Position numbers and translations under genes: made by a program. The notes beneath the pieces were generated by a model that was not told the origin of the DNA, did not search any database, and saw only the letters and a list, made by a program, of their open reading frames with translations. Below are positions 1-8,460 of a DNA stretch of 64,000 bases, piece after piece. This stretch comes from Glaciecola sp041380235 (lineage in GTDB: Bacteria; Pseudomonadota; Gammaproteobacteria; Enterobacterales; Alteromonadaceae): contig NZ_JBGIYY010000002.1 of the NCBI RefSeq assembly GCF_041380235.1, positions 124,001-188,000 of the forward strand, read 5' to 3'. Numbering within the stretch: the first letter of the stretch is position 1; each line of letters opens with the position of its first letter.

Positions 1-1
1 A

Positions 2-259
2 CCTGCAAAATTTCGAGATTCAGTGGCACTGGTGCATGACGAAATTATTGATGTTGCAGAGCAGGTAAGAGGCCTCACTCCAAAGCAGTTCAGAGTCTTG
101 CGATTAGTCCGCAAAGGTTTGATGAACAAGCAAATTGCAGAGCAATTAAGCGTCACTGAAGCGACCGTTAAAGCACATATAAGCTCGATCTTTAAACAAT
201 TTAATGTAAAATCTCGCACACAAATTTTAATAAAGATTGAAAAACTCCAGTTGGAATAA
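2..259 (+). CDS. LuxR-family response regulator, C-terminal part (5' end outside window)
   Basis: The reading frame is open from the first bases of the window, so the start lies upstream and only the last 85 or so codons are present. What remains is a LuxR/NarL-type helix-turn-helix: LTPKQFRVLRLV, then NKQIAEQLSVTEATVKAHIS, which is the recognition-helix signature of the family, ending in KSRTQILIKIEKLQLE. By family knowledge it would be a DNA-binding response regulator, with the receiver domain upstream, but that part cannot be seen. Its stop codon overlaps the ATG of the adenosine deaminase gene by one base (TAATG), so the two are probably translationally coupled. The target genes cannot be inferred. 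Confidence 0.85.
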   Translation, partial: PAKFRDSVALVHDEIIDVAEQVRGLTPKQFRVLRLVRKGLMNKQIAEQLSVTEATVKAHISSIFKQFNVKSRTQILIKIEKLQLE

Positions 260-1248
260 TGACAACACTGAGATTGCCTTTAGTAGATTTACATCGTCAC
301 CTAGACGGAAATGTGCGTGTCTCGACCATTTTAGCGCTCGCTAAAGAGCATAAATTACCACTACCTTCCGAGCATTTAGATACGCTCGAAAAGATCATTT
401 ACATTCAAGATAAAACCTCCAATCTTCTCGAATTTTTACAAAAATTAGATTATGGCGTTTCGGTATTGGCAAATATCGAGGCCTGTGAACGTATTGCGTT
501 TGAGAACGTTGAAGATGCGTATAACGAAGGTTTAGCATATGTTGAGTTGAGATTTTCACCGTTTTACATGGCGCAATGTCATAAATTAGCACTAACAGAT
601 GTGGTGGGTGCGGTGGTAAGAGGAATAAATGCGGCAACAGCGATATACCCGGTAAAAGCCAAGCTCATTGGTATCCTGAGTCGGACATTCGGTGAAGAGG
701 CTTGTATGCTTGAGTTACATGCATTGCTAGCACATCATGAAAGTATTGCAGGGCTTGATTTAGCGGGGGACGAGTATAATTTTCCGGGTAAACGTTTTGT
801 AGAGCATTTCGCTCTTGCGCGGGCGAAAACAGATTGGCGATATACCATTCACGCTGGTGAGGCTGATGGCGCCAGCAGTGTTTGGGATGCTATTCATTTA
901 TTGCGTGCAAACAGAATTGGGCATGGCGTAAGGGCAGTCGAAGATCCTGCACTTGTTGAATACTTAAAAGAACACGAAATTGGCATTGAAAGCTGTTTAA
1001 CCTCTAATTACCAAACTGGTACGTGGACTGACGTAGCCTCGCATCCGCTCAAGTCTTTTCTTGAACATGGCGTGCTCGCTTGTCTAAATACTGACGATCC
1101 CGGTGTGTCTAACATCAGCCTTCGAGATGAATTTGATATTGCTCAAACAGTTTTAAAACTCAGCAGTCTAGAATGTGATACCTTGCAGAAAAACGCGATT
1201 AACATGGCATTTTTAAGCGCAGAAGAAAAATCGATGCTGTTGTCATAG
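259..1248 (+). CDS. add: Adenosine deaminase
   Basis: This 329-residue enzyme would hydrolyse adenosine (and deoxyadenosine) to inosine in purine salvage, in the cytoplasm. The zinc-site motifs of the family are all present: DLHRHLDG near the N-terminus (H12 and H14), HAGEADG near residue 198, the HGVRAVEDP segment, and LNTDDPG near residue 279 with the catalytic Asp pair. Length is typical. It starts on an ATG overlapping the stop of the upstream LuxR-type regulator. A strong bidirectional terminator follows about 30 bp after the stop. Adenine deaminase is a close relative and substrate preference is not proven by motif alone, but the overall pattern fits Add. Confidence 0.92.
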   Translation: MTTLRLPLVDLHRHLDGNVRVSTILALAKEHKLPLPSEHLDTLEKIIYIQDKTSNLLEFLQKLDYGVSVLANIEACERIAFENVEDAYNEGLAYVELRFSPFYMAQCHKLALTDVVGAVVRGINAATAIYPVKAKLIGILSRTFGEEACMLELHALLAHHESIAGLDLAGDEYNFPGKRFVEHFALARAKTDWRYTIHAGEADGASSVWDAIHLLRANRIGHGVRAVEDPALVEYLKEHEIGIESCLTSNYQTGTWTDVASHPLKSFLEHGVLACLNTDDPGVSNISLRDEFDIAQTVLKLSSLECDTLQKNAINMAFLSAEEKSMLLS

Positions 1249-1277
1249 CCAAAATAATTAACGTTCTAAACCGATAA

Positions 1278-1307
1278 AAAAGGCCGCTATTATATCAGCG
1301 GCCTTTT
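1278..1307. terminator. Bidirectional rho-independent terminator between add and fadE
   Basis: An 11-bp stem, AAAAGGCCGCT pairing with AGCGGCCTTTT across a loop of about 8 bases, is flanked by A and T runs on the two sides. It sits between the converging ends of add and fadE and can serve both strands. Confidence 0.85.
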
Positions 1308-1327
1308 ACTTTCTTTAACTGCGGGTA

Positions 1328-3820
1328 CTAAGCCGCTTTAGCTGCTTTGCTAGTTTTTGTCGTGCGCTTGCGGGGAGCCGCTTTCTTTTTAACCTTATCA
1401 CTGGTCGACATTAATAACTCTTGCGGGTCAAAATCGTCTACATTGATTGTGCGTAGTCGACCCGCTTCTGTTTCATGGAGCAGTTTCGCTTCGTCATCAC
1501 TGATAATATTTGCGACGAGGGCCCTCTCGGCAAGCTTATCCAACTGGGTCATTGGTAGTTTTTCTCCGAGTGCTTTACACACTCGCTCAAAAATCGGCTC
1601 AACTTTGATAATATTCTCTAGTGTTTGTTCTAAATCACCGAATAAATTACCCTCAATACGCGTTAGGTATTGACCTTCTCCAAGTCTATCACGTGCGCTA
1701 CATGGGTTTTGCAACATGTGCGCAATTTTATGTTCAATGTCATCTGATGGTTTATCGAAGCGCTTGCCTAAAGGCTGAACTACGGTTCTTAGCATCCAAG
1801 CTACAGGTTTCACCGGAAAATTACGAATGAAGTCATCAATCGCAACATCCATTTGGTGCAAGCTATCCTGCAAAGCCCAATCAACAAAAGGTAAGTCCTC
1901 TTTTAATCTGCCCTGGTCGTCGTAGCGTTTAAGTACCGCACTTGCTAAATATAGGTGACTTAAAACATCGCCCAAGCGCGCAGACAGACGTTCACGGCGC
2001 TTTAATGAGCCTCCTAATACACCCATGCTAACATCGGTTAAGAACGCTAAATTTGCTGAATAACCCTGCAATGCACGGTAGTATTTAGATGTTTCGTCTG
2101 AGAAGGGAGTACCACTGAGCCTATTCCCACTCACGCTAAACCATAAGGATCGCACAGTATTGCTAAATGCGAAGCCAATATGACCCCACACAGCCTTGTC
2201 AAAGGCGGTTAATTGCTCTTTTTTGTCTTCTTTTTGCGCAGCATAAATTTCTTCGAGGACATATGGATGACAACGCATTGCACCTTGGCCAAAAATCATC
2301 ATATTTCGCGTTAAGATGTTGGCACCTTCAACGGTAATAGAAATAGGCGTACCTTGATATGCTCTGCCTAAATAATTATTTGGACCTAAGCAAATACCTT
2401 TGCCTCCATGCACGTCCATTGAATCATTGACCGCTGTTCGCATCTTTTCTGTTAAATGATATTTGCATATTGCCGAGATCACCGACGGTTTTTCACCTAA
2501 ATCGACACCAGCGGTTGAGAATGAAGTAACGGCATCCATCAGGTAGGCATTGCCGCCGATTCTTCCTAGCATTTCTTCGACGCCTTCCATTTGCCCAATA
2601 GGTAAACGGAACTGACGTCGAATGCGTGCATAAGCACCAGTTGCAAGGGCTAATTGCTTACCACCGCCAGCAGCAGATGATGGCAATGTGATACAACGTC
2701 CTACCGATAGACATTCCATCAGCATGCGCCACCCTTTGCCAGCCATTGCTTCACCGCCAATGATGTAGCTCAGTGGAACAAATAAGTTATCGGCTTGCAG
2801 TGGACCGTTATGGAACGGGACATTTAAGGGATAGTGCCGACGACCAATTTGCAAGCCTTCTGTGTCTCTTGGGATCAGGGCGCAAGTTATGCCTAAATCT
2901 TCTTGGTCTCCGAGTAAGCCGTCGGGATCAAATAGTTTAAATGCCAAGCCTACAACTGTCGCAATAGGAGCAAGGGTGATGTAACGTTTGTTGAAGGTAA
3001 GCGACATACCTAAGACTTCTTCGCCTTTGAACATTCCTTTTTTGATAATACCAACGTCAGGAATCGAACCAGCGTCAGAGCCAGCTTCCGGGCCAGTTAG
3101 TGCAAAGCAAGGAACTTCTTCGCCCGCGGCTAAGCGCGGCAGGTAGTAATCTTGTTGTTCTTTTGTTCCATAGTGCTGCAATAGCTCACCGGGGCCCAGA
3201 GAGTTGGGAACACCAACCGTGCTTGAAAGAACAGCGCTAACTCCCGCCAGCTTTTGTAAAACGCGAGATTGAGCATAAGCTGAGTACTGCAGACCACCGT
3301 ATTGTTTCTCGATAATCATGGCGAAGAATTTATTATCTTTCAGATATTGCCATACATTTTCGGGTAAATCGGCGTCGACATGGTTGATTTGCCACTCGTC
3401 TACCATAGCACAGACGGTTTCACAGGGGCCATCTAGAAAAGCTTGTTCCTCTGCGGTAAGTCTTGCTGGCGCGATTGCGTGCAGTTTCTGCCAGTCTGGC
3501 TTGCCGCTAAATAATTCACCGTCCCACCATACCGTTCCAGCATCAATCGCTTCTTGTTCTGTTTGCGACATTTCCGGTGAAACGCGCTTATAAAAAGTGA
3601 GCAATTTTTTGCTAAGAATATCTTTACGCAAAGGTTCGTAGGCGAGGGGAACAGCAAGCACAGCGAATATTAACCAGCTAAAAAATCCCAGAGAACCGAA
3701 TATTGTTGCAATGGCAAGCGTAGCTGCGATGGCAAATAGACTGCTTTGTAAACTGTAGCGTTTATAACTCACCACAGCTACCGCGGTTAACACAATTAAC
3801 ACCCAAATTAAATCGGACAT
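1328..3820 (-). CDS. fadE: Large acyl-CoA dehydrogenase, fatty-acid beta-oxidation
   Basis: This is an 830-residue member of the long FadE class, about twice the size of ordinary acyl-CoA dehydrogenases. It catalyses the first, FAD-dependent oxidation step of beta-oxidation. The N-terminus has two hydrophobic segments (about residues 3-60), consistent with inner-membrane association. The middle holds acyl-CoA dehydrogenase features such as FALTGPEAGSDAGS and the later VHGGKGICLGP. The C-terminal third corresponds to the DUF1974 extension, ending in a basic Lys/Ala-rich tail. A FadR-like operator lies immediately upstream of the start codon, so the gene is probably induced by long-chain acyl-CoA. 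It is a single-gene unit, with its own terminator shared with add. Confidence 0.93.
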   Translation of the reverse strand: MSDLIWVLIVLTAVAVVSYKRYSLQSSLFAIAATLAIATIFGSLGFFSWLIFAVLAVPLAYEPLRKDILSKKLLTFYKRVSPEMSQTEQEAIDAGTVWWDGELFSGKPDWQKLHAIAPARLTAEEQAFLDGPCETVCAMVDEWQINHVDADLPENVWQYLKDNKFFAMIIEKQYGGLQYSAYAQSRVLQKLAGVSAVLSSTVGVPNSLGPGELLQHYGTKEQQDYYLPRLAAGEEVPCFALTGPEAGSDAGSIPDVGIIKKGMFKGEEVLGMSLTFNKRYITLAPIATVVGLAFKLFDPDGLLGDQEDLGITCALIPRDTEGLQIGRRHYPLNVPFHNGPLQADNLFVPLSYIIGGEAMAGKGWRMLMECLSVGRCITLPSSAAGGGKQLALATGAYARIRRQFRLPIGQMEGVEEMLGRIGGNAYLMDAVTSFSTAGVDLGEKPSVISAICKYHLTEKMRTAVNDSMDVHGGKGICLGPNNYLGRAYQGTPISITVEGANILTRNMMIFGQGAMRCHPYVLEEIYAAQKEDKKEQLTAFDKAVWGHIGFAFSNTVRSLWFSVSGNRLSGTPFSDETSKYYRALQGYSANLAFLTDVSMGVLGGSLKRRERLSARLGDVLSHLYLASAVLKRYDDQGRLKEDLPFVDWALQDSLHQMDVAIDDFIRNFPVKPVAWMLRTVVQPLGKRFDKPSDDIEHKIAHMLQNPCSARDRLGEGQYLTRIEGNLFGDLEQTLENIIKVEPIFERVCKALGEKLPMTQLDKLAERALVANIISDDEAKLLHETEAGRLRTINVDDFDPQELLMSTSDKVKKKAAPRKRTTKTSKAAKAA

Positions 3821-3828
3821 ACTAACTC

Positions 3829-3845
3829 CAAAGGTCTGACCAGAT
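3829..3845 (-). promoter_or_regulatory. FadR-like operator in front of fadE
   Basis: On the fadE strand the site reads ATCTGGTCAGACCTTTG, matching the known gamma-proteobacterial FadR consensus core TGGTCnGACC exactly and its left flank as well. It ends 8 bp before the fadE ATG, so bound protein would block leader transcription. The right half-site is weaker (CTTTG in place of CAGAT). No fadR gene is in this window, so the assignment rests on motif and gene context. Confidence 0.6.
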
Positions 3846-3889
3846 AAGGCAAAGACTATAATTAATGCGTTGAAATATCAAGTTTTCAA

Positions 3890-3914
3890 CAAAAAAGAGG
3901 ACGAATGTCCTCTT
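3890..3914 (-). terminator. Terminator after the purM-purN-DUF3108 operon
   Basis: On the minus strand an 8-bp stem, AAGAGGAC pairing with GTCCTCTT over a four-base loop, is followed by a run of six T. It lies about 100 bp past the DUF3108 stop and before the fadE control region. Confidence 0.85.
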
Positions 3915-4012
3915 ATATCGACTGTAAATTTAATACCACAAGTCGCAGGTGTTTTTTTTCAGTAACTTTTATCAATAACAAGATACCCATAATAAAACCA
4001 ATTTCGCGATAC

Positions 4013-4717
4013 TTATTCGCGAGTAAATGCTTGTAGCTTGATATCACCTTGTTCTTTGCCTTCTTTAAACTGTTGAAAGCGTACTAAGGAATAATCAAGA
4101 TCGGGTGCAAACCAAGCATAGGTAACACGCTTATTTGTTTCTCTATTAATTTTTACTTTAGTTGCCGACAGACTGCCATACGGGAGGGATAAATTATCAG
4201 TGCCTAGAACCTCAAGTTTGTAATGCTTTTGTTCACCGCGATTGTTGATAAAGTCATAGCTAAATTCGCTATCTCCATCACGCAAGCGCTGAGATAAGTC
4301 GACTCTGAATAATTGATTGTCCATTTCATCATTCCAGTCAAACTTGGGCTGTTCGTTTACAAGAATAGTGTCGCTTGACCTATCAAAGCTTACACTCAAG
4401 TATTTATTGGAACCGGTTCCTTCTCGTTTGTAGATATAGCTGATAGGTATAAGTTTGTTGTCCTCAACTTCAAAAATGCTTGTCTCGTATCGACGGTCTG
4501 AGAGGAAAAACTTCGATACTTTTGACACATAGGAAAGTTGATATTGGCTGTCTTTAACATGGGACAATACTAAAGTAGCTTCGCCAACGTCCTTACCATC
4601 ATAGTAAGCAACAAAGCTTGAGGAGAAGGGGCTTACTTTAGCAAATGCCGCAGTGTAACAAAGCATACAAAATATAACCGATATCAGCTTTATGGTACTG
4701 CTGATTTTATTATTCAT
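4013..4717 (-). CDS. DUF3108-family periplasmic protein
   Basis: This is a 234-residue protein with a clear N-terminal signal peptide (hydrophobic ISVIFCMLCYTAAFA, probable cleavage after AFA). The body is beta-rich: SSSFVAYYDGKDVGEATLVL near the start and TYAWFAPDLDYSLVRFQQFKEGKEQGDIKL near the end, the pattern of DUF3108 proteins. The family is common downstream of purN in gammaproteobacteria and has no firmly established function. Its ATG overlaps the end of purN by 8 bp (ATGAATAA), so it is co-translated with the purine genes although no purine role is evident. An envelope role is an inference from the signal peptide only. Confidence 0.8.
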   Translation of the reverse strand: MNNKISSTIKLISVIFCMLCYTAAFAKVSPFSSSFVAYYDGKDVGEATLVLSHVKDSQYQLSYVSKVSKFFLSDRRYETSIFEVEDNKLIPISYIYKREGTGSNKYLSVSFDRSSDTILVNEQPKFDWNDEMDNQLFRVDLSQRLRDGDSEFSYDFINNRGEQKHYKLEVLGTDNLSLPYGSLSATKVKINRETNKRVTYAWFAPDLDYSLVRFQQFKEGKEQGDIKLQAFTRE

Positions 4718-5351
4718 AGACTATTCCGCCTTTAGGTAGCGTTTTATTGTCGAGGAGCACTTCGTCGCCGATCAATGTTAACCTGTCGTCACAAAACCAT
4801 TCTACAACGCTTGGATATATTTGCCACTCCGTTGACGCGAGTCGAGTAGCAAGAGAGTTTGCATCGTCTTGGGGCATTATGTCAATTATCCCTTTTAAGA
4901 CTACAGGCCCACCGTCTAGTTCCGCAGTCACAAAGTGAACGCTGCTTCCATGCACTTTGTCTCCGTTATCAAGCGCTCTTTGGTGGGTATGAAGCCCCGG
5001 ATACTTGGGTAAAATAGACGGATGTATATTCAGTAATTTACCAGCGAATGCGTCTACAAAGTGAGAGCTTAATATCCGCATGAAGCCCGCAAGTACCACA
5101 AGGTCGGGTCGGTAGCTTTGTATGATCTCGAGTAAGCTGAGGTCAAAGCTTTCGCGATCGCCGTAGTCGGTATGCGAGATGCTAATCGCGTCGATGTTGT
5201 GCTTTCGAGCTCTTTGCAGGCCGAAAGCGTCCTTCTTATTCGATATAAGTGCGACAACACTCGCCTTAATGCGCCCATTATTGCACGCATCAATAATCGC
5301 TTGTGCATTGCTGCCGTTGCCAGAGACTAAAATAACAATGCGTTTAGACAT
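4710..5351 (-). CDS. purN: Phosphoribosylglycinamide formyltransferase (GART), de novo purine synthesis
   Basis: This 213-residue enzyme transfers a formyl group from 10-formyl-tetrahydrofolate to GAR, the third step of IMP synthesis. The glycine-rich phosphate site LVSGNGSNAQAI is near residue 9. The catalytic triad can be read as N108 and H110 in LNIHPS and D146 in ELDGGP. Length is normal. It follows purM with 23 bp between them and overlaps the DUF3108 gene, forming a purM-purN-DUF3108 operon. The purM-purN order is the same as in E. coli. Confidence 0.95.
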   Translation of the reverse strand: MSKRIVILVSGNGSNAQAIIDACNNGRIKASVVALISNKKDAFGLQRARKHNIDAISISHTDYGDRESFDLSLLEIIQSYRPDLVVLAGFMRILSSHFVDAFAGKLLNIHPSILPKYPGLHTHQRALDNGDKVHGSSVHFVTAELDGGPVVLKGIIDIMPQDDANSLATRLASTEWQIYPSVVEWFCDDRLTLIGDEVLLDNKTLPKGGIVYE

Positions 5352-5374
5352 ACTGTTGCCTTAATTACACTGAG

Positions 5375-6415
5375 CTATTGGTGGATGATTACTTGACGCT
5401 CGTCGGTTTGCTCCTGAATATCACCAATGACCCAGGCAGTTTCGCCAAGGCTATTTAAATGAGTGACACAGCGCTGTGCAATTTGCGCATCAACCACAAT
5501 CATCAAACCAACGCCGCAGTTAAAGGTGCGATACATTTCCTCGGTTTCAACATTGCCTTGTGCTTGTAAAAAAGAAAACACGGCAGGCCACTGCCATGAG
5601 CTACTCTGAATGTGGGCGGTCATATTAGCCGGCAAAACCCGTGGGATGTTTTCCCAGAATCCACCGCCAGTAATGTGTGATATTGCGTTTACCGTTTCAT
5701 GCTCAAGCAGTGTTAGTACAGACTTTACATAAATACGCGTGGGAGCCAATAGGTGCTCAATGAGTGGTTTATTGTCTAAAGTTGATGACAAATTAAGTTT
5801 AGCGACCTCAATAATTTTGCGTATTAAGGAGTAGCCATTTGAATGCGGGCCAGAAGAGGCAAGGGCAATGATTTTGTCACCTGATTTAACGCGAGAGCCG
5901 TCAATCACGTCGGCCGCTTCGACAACGCCCACGCAAAAGCCTGCTACATCATAGTCTTCACCGTGGTACATCCCCGGCATTTCAGCGGTTTCGCCGCCAA
6001 TAAGCGCGCAGCCCGCTAGCTCGCAACCTGCACCTATACCGCTTATTACCTCAGCCGCAGTATCTACGTCGAGCTTACCGGTAGCGTAATAATCTAAAAA
6101 GAATAGTGGCTCTGCACCCTGCACAATCAGGTCATTTACGCACATTGCGACGAGATCGATACCAATGCCATCATGTTTGTTTGCATCCATGGCTAAGCGT
6201 AATTTGGTGCCAACGCCATCGGTGCCCGATACCAGTAAAGGCTCTTTATATTTTGTCGGTAAAGAACACAGAGCACCAAATCCACCTAAACCGCCTTTTA
6301 CTTCTGGCCTCGCTGTGCGCTTACTCACCGATTTAATACGCTCAACTAAACGGTTACCCGCATCAATGTCTACGCCGGCATCTTTATAGCTTAATGGGGT
6401 ATTCTGGTTGCTCAC
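5375..6415 (-). CDS. purM: Phosphoribosylformylglycinamidine cyclo-ligase (AIR synthetase)
   Basis: This 346-residue enzyme closes the imidazole ring of AIR with ATP, the fifth step of purine synthesis. It begins MSNQNTPLSYKDAGVDIDAG, the standard PurM N-terminus. It carries the family's GTDGVGTKLRLA nucleotide/metal segment, GGETAEMPGMY, and GPHSNGYSLIRK. It is the first gene of a leftward operon and is divergent from a DUF2066 gene, sharing a control region of about 150 bp. I found no clear PurR operator (ACGCAAACG-type) there. Confidence 0.96.
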   Translation of the reverse strand: MSNQNTPLSYKDAGVDIDAGNRLVERIKSVSKRTARPEVKGGLGGFGALCSLPTKYKEPLLVSGTDGVGTKLRLAMDANKHDGIGIDLVAMCVNDLIVQGAEPLFFLDYYATGKLDVDTAAEVISGIGAGCELAGCALIGGETAEMPGMYHGEDYDVAGFCVGVVEAADVIDGSRVKSGDKIIALASSGPHSNGYSLIRKIIEVAKLNLSSTLDNKPLIEHLLAPTRIYVKSVLTLLEHETVNAISHITGGGFWENIPRVLPANMTAHIQSSSWQWPAVFSFLQAQGNVETEEMYRTFNCGVGLMIVVDAQIAQRCVTHLNSLGETAWVIGDIQEQTDERQVIIHQ

Positions 6416-6565
6416 ACAATGTCCTTGTTAAATAATCAGTCACAAAGTGTGAATGTTAGCAGTTACCATGTTTTTTTTGTATTAAAACTTCTAGAAATTA
6501 GAGATGCAAAACAGGCCCAAATATCAGACAATACCCACACTGTTAATATTAGGCTGTTTTTTTTG

Positions 6566-7747
6566 ATGTATTTAAAACTGATTTTCATACTTGTGCTGAG
6601 TTGTGCTAGCGCCCACCTTTGTGCAACTGCCGTTGCAGACGTTAACGTGGGGCGAGTGCTAATTGCCGATCAGTCAACAGCCACCCAAAGCACTGCGGGT
6701 CGTGAAGCACTCAAGCAAGTGTTCATCAAAATAAGTGGTAGCGAAGAGACCGTCTTAGAGCCGACTATTCGCAGGGCGATAGTGAATTATGAACAATATT
6801 TGATATCAAGCTCGTTCGTACAGCGCCAAGACATATTGATGTTTGAAGCCCGATTTAATCAAGAGAAAATAATCACCCTATTAAAGGCTACCGGTTTACC
6901 TATTTGGGCAAGTTTACGACCAAACGCAACCCTGTGGCTTGCAGAACAAAATCAGCTTTCGAATATAAGATGGCTGAATCAAAATACCGCAAGAGAGTTT
7001 AATCAACATCTTCAACAGTTAGCTTTTGAAAGAGGCGTTAACATTGTGTTGCCATTAGGCGATTTGAATGATGCGATGGTGATATCCGACTTTGATGTTT
7101 GGACACAAAATACGGCAAAGTTGATGCCACAATCAAACCGCTACGGTACCGTGTTTACGATTAGCGCAACTTTGAAACCGATAACCGAAAATATGCGCAC
7201 ACAGTACCAAGAAGAAGCCATGTTTTTAGAGCAACAGCGAGCATTAGAACGCCTGTTCAATCCCGCTCTAGTTGAATCTAGTCCGGCGAACAATAGCCCA
7301 CAAGCCCTCTCTGCCATAGATGAAAATGCACGCTTTCAAATTGATTGGATATTTAGTAATGCCAAAGAAGTGCATATAGGAAAAGGTTTTTTAGCTGATG
7401 ATAAGGGCGCTGCTGCACTGCTGGTAAAGGAATATGCCGATATGCTTGCCAGGCAATACGCGTTTGGTGGTGACAGCACGGTTGGTGATGCACGCCTGCA
7501 TAAACTCACTATGCAGAATGTAAGGTCCTTGACCGACTACAATCAGGTAATTGAATTAATCCGCACAATGCCTCAGGTCGATAATGTAGAGTTGATCGGC
7601 GTAAACGGCTCGAACGCTATTTTCCTTATCACCTTAAGCACAAATAGCGCTGAATTTATTAACTTAGTGGTTTTAGACCGTCGCGTTAGGGAGTCTGTGA
7701 ATACATCGTTGGAAGAACATAATATTCAATTGATGTGGCAGCGTTAA
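6566..7747 (+). CDS. DUF2066-family secreted protein
   Basis: This is a protein of about 393 residues matching the DUF2066 family, usually encoded just upstream of hda in Alteromonadales and Shewanella; its function is not established. The frame is open back to 6419. However, the ATG at 6566 starts a good signal peptide (MYLKLIFILVLSCASAHLCATAVA), while the 49 residues before it look unlike coding sequence, so I choose 6566. Visible features are VNVGRVLIADQSTATQSTAGREAL after the signal and a C-terminal segment repeating the style of a duplicated alpha/beta fold. The stop codon overlaps the ATG of hda by one base, so the two are coupled. Confidence 0.8.
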   Translation: MYLKLIFILVLSCASAHLCATAVADVNVGRVLIADQSTATQSTAGREALKQVFIKISGSEETVLEPTIRRAIVNYEQYLISSSFVQRQDILMFEARFNQEKIITLLKATGLPIWASLRPNATLWLAEQNQLSNIRWLNQNTAREFNQHLQQLAFERGVNIVLPLGDLNDAMVISDFDVWTQNTAKLMPQSNRYGTVFTISATLKPITENMRTQYQEEAMFLEQQRALERLFNPALVESSPANNSPQALSAIDENARFQIDWIFSNAKEVHIGKGFLADDKGAAALLVKEYADMLARQYAFGGDSTVGDARLHKLTMQNVRSLTDYNQVIELIRTMPQVDNVELIGVNGSNAIFLITLSTNSAEFINLVVLDRRVRESVNTSLEEHNIQLMWQR

Positions 7748-8451
7748 TGCAATTAGTCTTACCTGTATTGCATTCTCATGACTATTCTTTGAAGAATTTT
7801 ATTGCTGGTAGCAATACTTCTTTGCTTGAGCACCTGCAGCAGCAACTTTCATCGACGCTAGGGGAAAGTGCCGCAAACCCCATTACTTTTGTGCATGGCT
7901 TACACGGTGCTGGAAAAACTCACTTGCTATCGGCCTGTCATCAAATTGCTGAGGCAAATTCGATCAGTTGTCAGTATTTAGATATGCATGAACTAGTATC
8001 GATGCCAGCACCAATCATTCAAGATATCGGTTTGTTGGATAGTTTGTTTATAGACAATATTGACGCTATTGCTAATCAGCACGCTTGGCAAGTTCAAATT
8101 TTTGATACGATCAATCAATTTTTAGAACACAGTGGTAAGTGCCTATTGTTTTCCTCAAGTAAATCTGTGGTGGCATGTCAATTTAGTCTACCCGATCTGG
8201 CTTCTCGCTTGATGTGGGGGACAACTTTTCATCTGCAAGAGCTGGATGAGTCTGAAAAAGTATTGGCCATAAAAAAACACTTTAATGAGCGCGGCATAAG
8301 CGTGCAGCAAGAAGTGATTCTATTTTTGATGAACCGTAGTCATCGCGACATGCACAAGTTGATGCAATTGGTTGAACGCTTAGACAGTCTATCACTGCAG
8401 TCCAAGCGAAAGTTAACCATTCCGTTTATCAAACAAGCACTTTCAATTTAA
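7747..8451 (+). CDS. hda: DnaA-related regulator of replication initiation (RIDA)
   Basis: This 234-residue AAA+ protein corresponds to Hda, which with the DNA-loaded beta clamp stimulates DnaA-ATP hydrolysis after initiation. It opens with MQLVLPV, fitting the QLxLP-type clamp-binding motif of Hda, and this fixes the start at 7747 rather than 12 bp upstream. Walker A is GLHGAGKT at residues 51-58 and the Walker B-like strand is SLFIDNIDAI. The C-terminal part has NRSHRDMHKLMQLVERLD, the sensor-2-like region. The Walker A here is canonical, whereas the E. coli protein's is degenerate. The ATG overlaps the stop of the DUF2066 gene. Confidence 0.93.
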   Translation: MQLVLPVLHSHDYSLKNFIAGSNTSLLEHLQQQLSSTLGESAANPITFVHGLHGAGKTHLLSACHQIAEANSISCQYLDMHELVSMPAPIIQDIGLLDSLFIDNIDAIANQHAWQVQIFDTINQFLEHSGKCLLFSSSKSVVACQFSLPDLASRLMWGTTFHLQELDESEKVLAIKKHFNERGISVQQEVILFLMNRSHRDMHKLMQLVERLDSLSLQSKRKLTIPFIKQALSI

Positions 8452-8460
8452 GCTGCCTGC

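Noticed and set aside
6416..6565. PurR operator in front of purM
   Set aside because: No match to the ACGCAAACG-type dyad in the divergent region.
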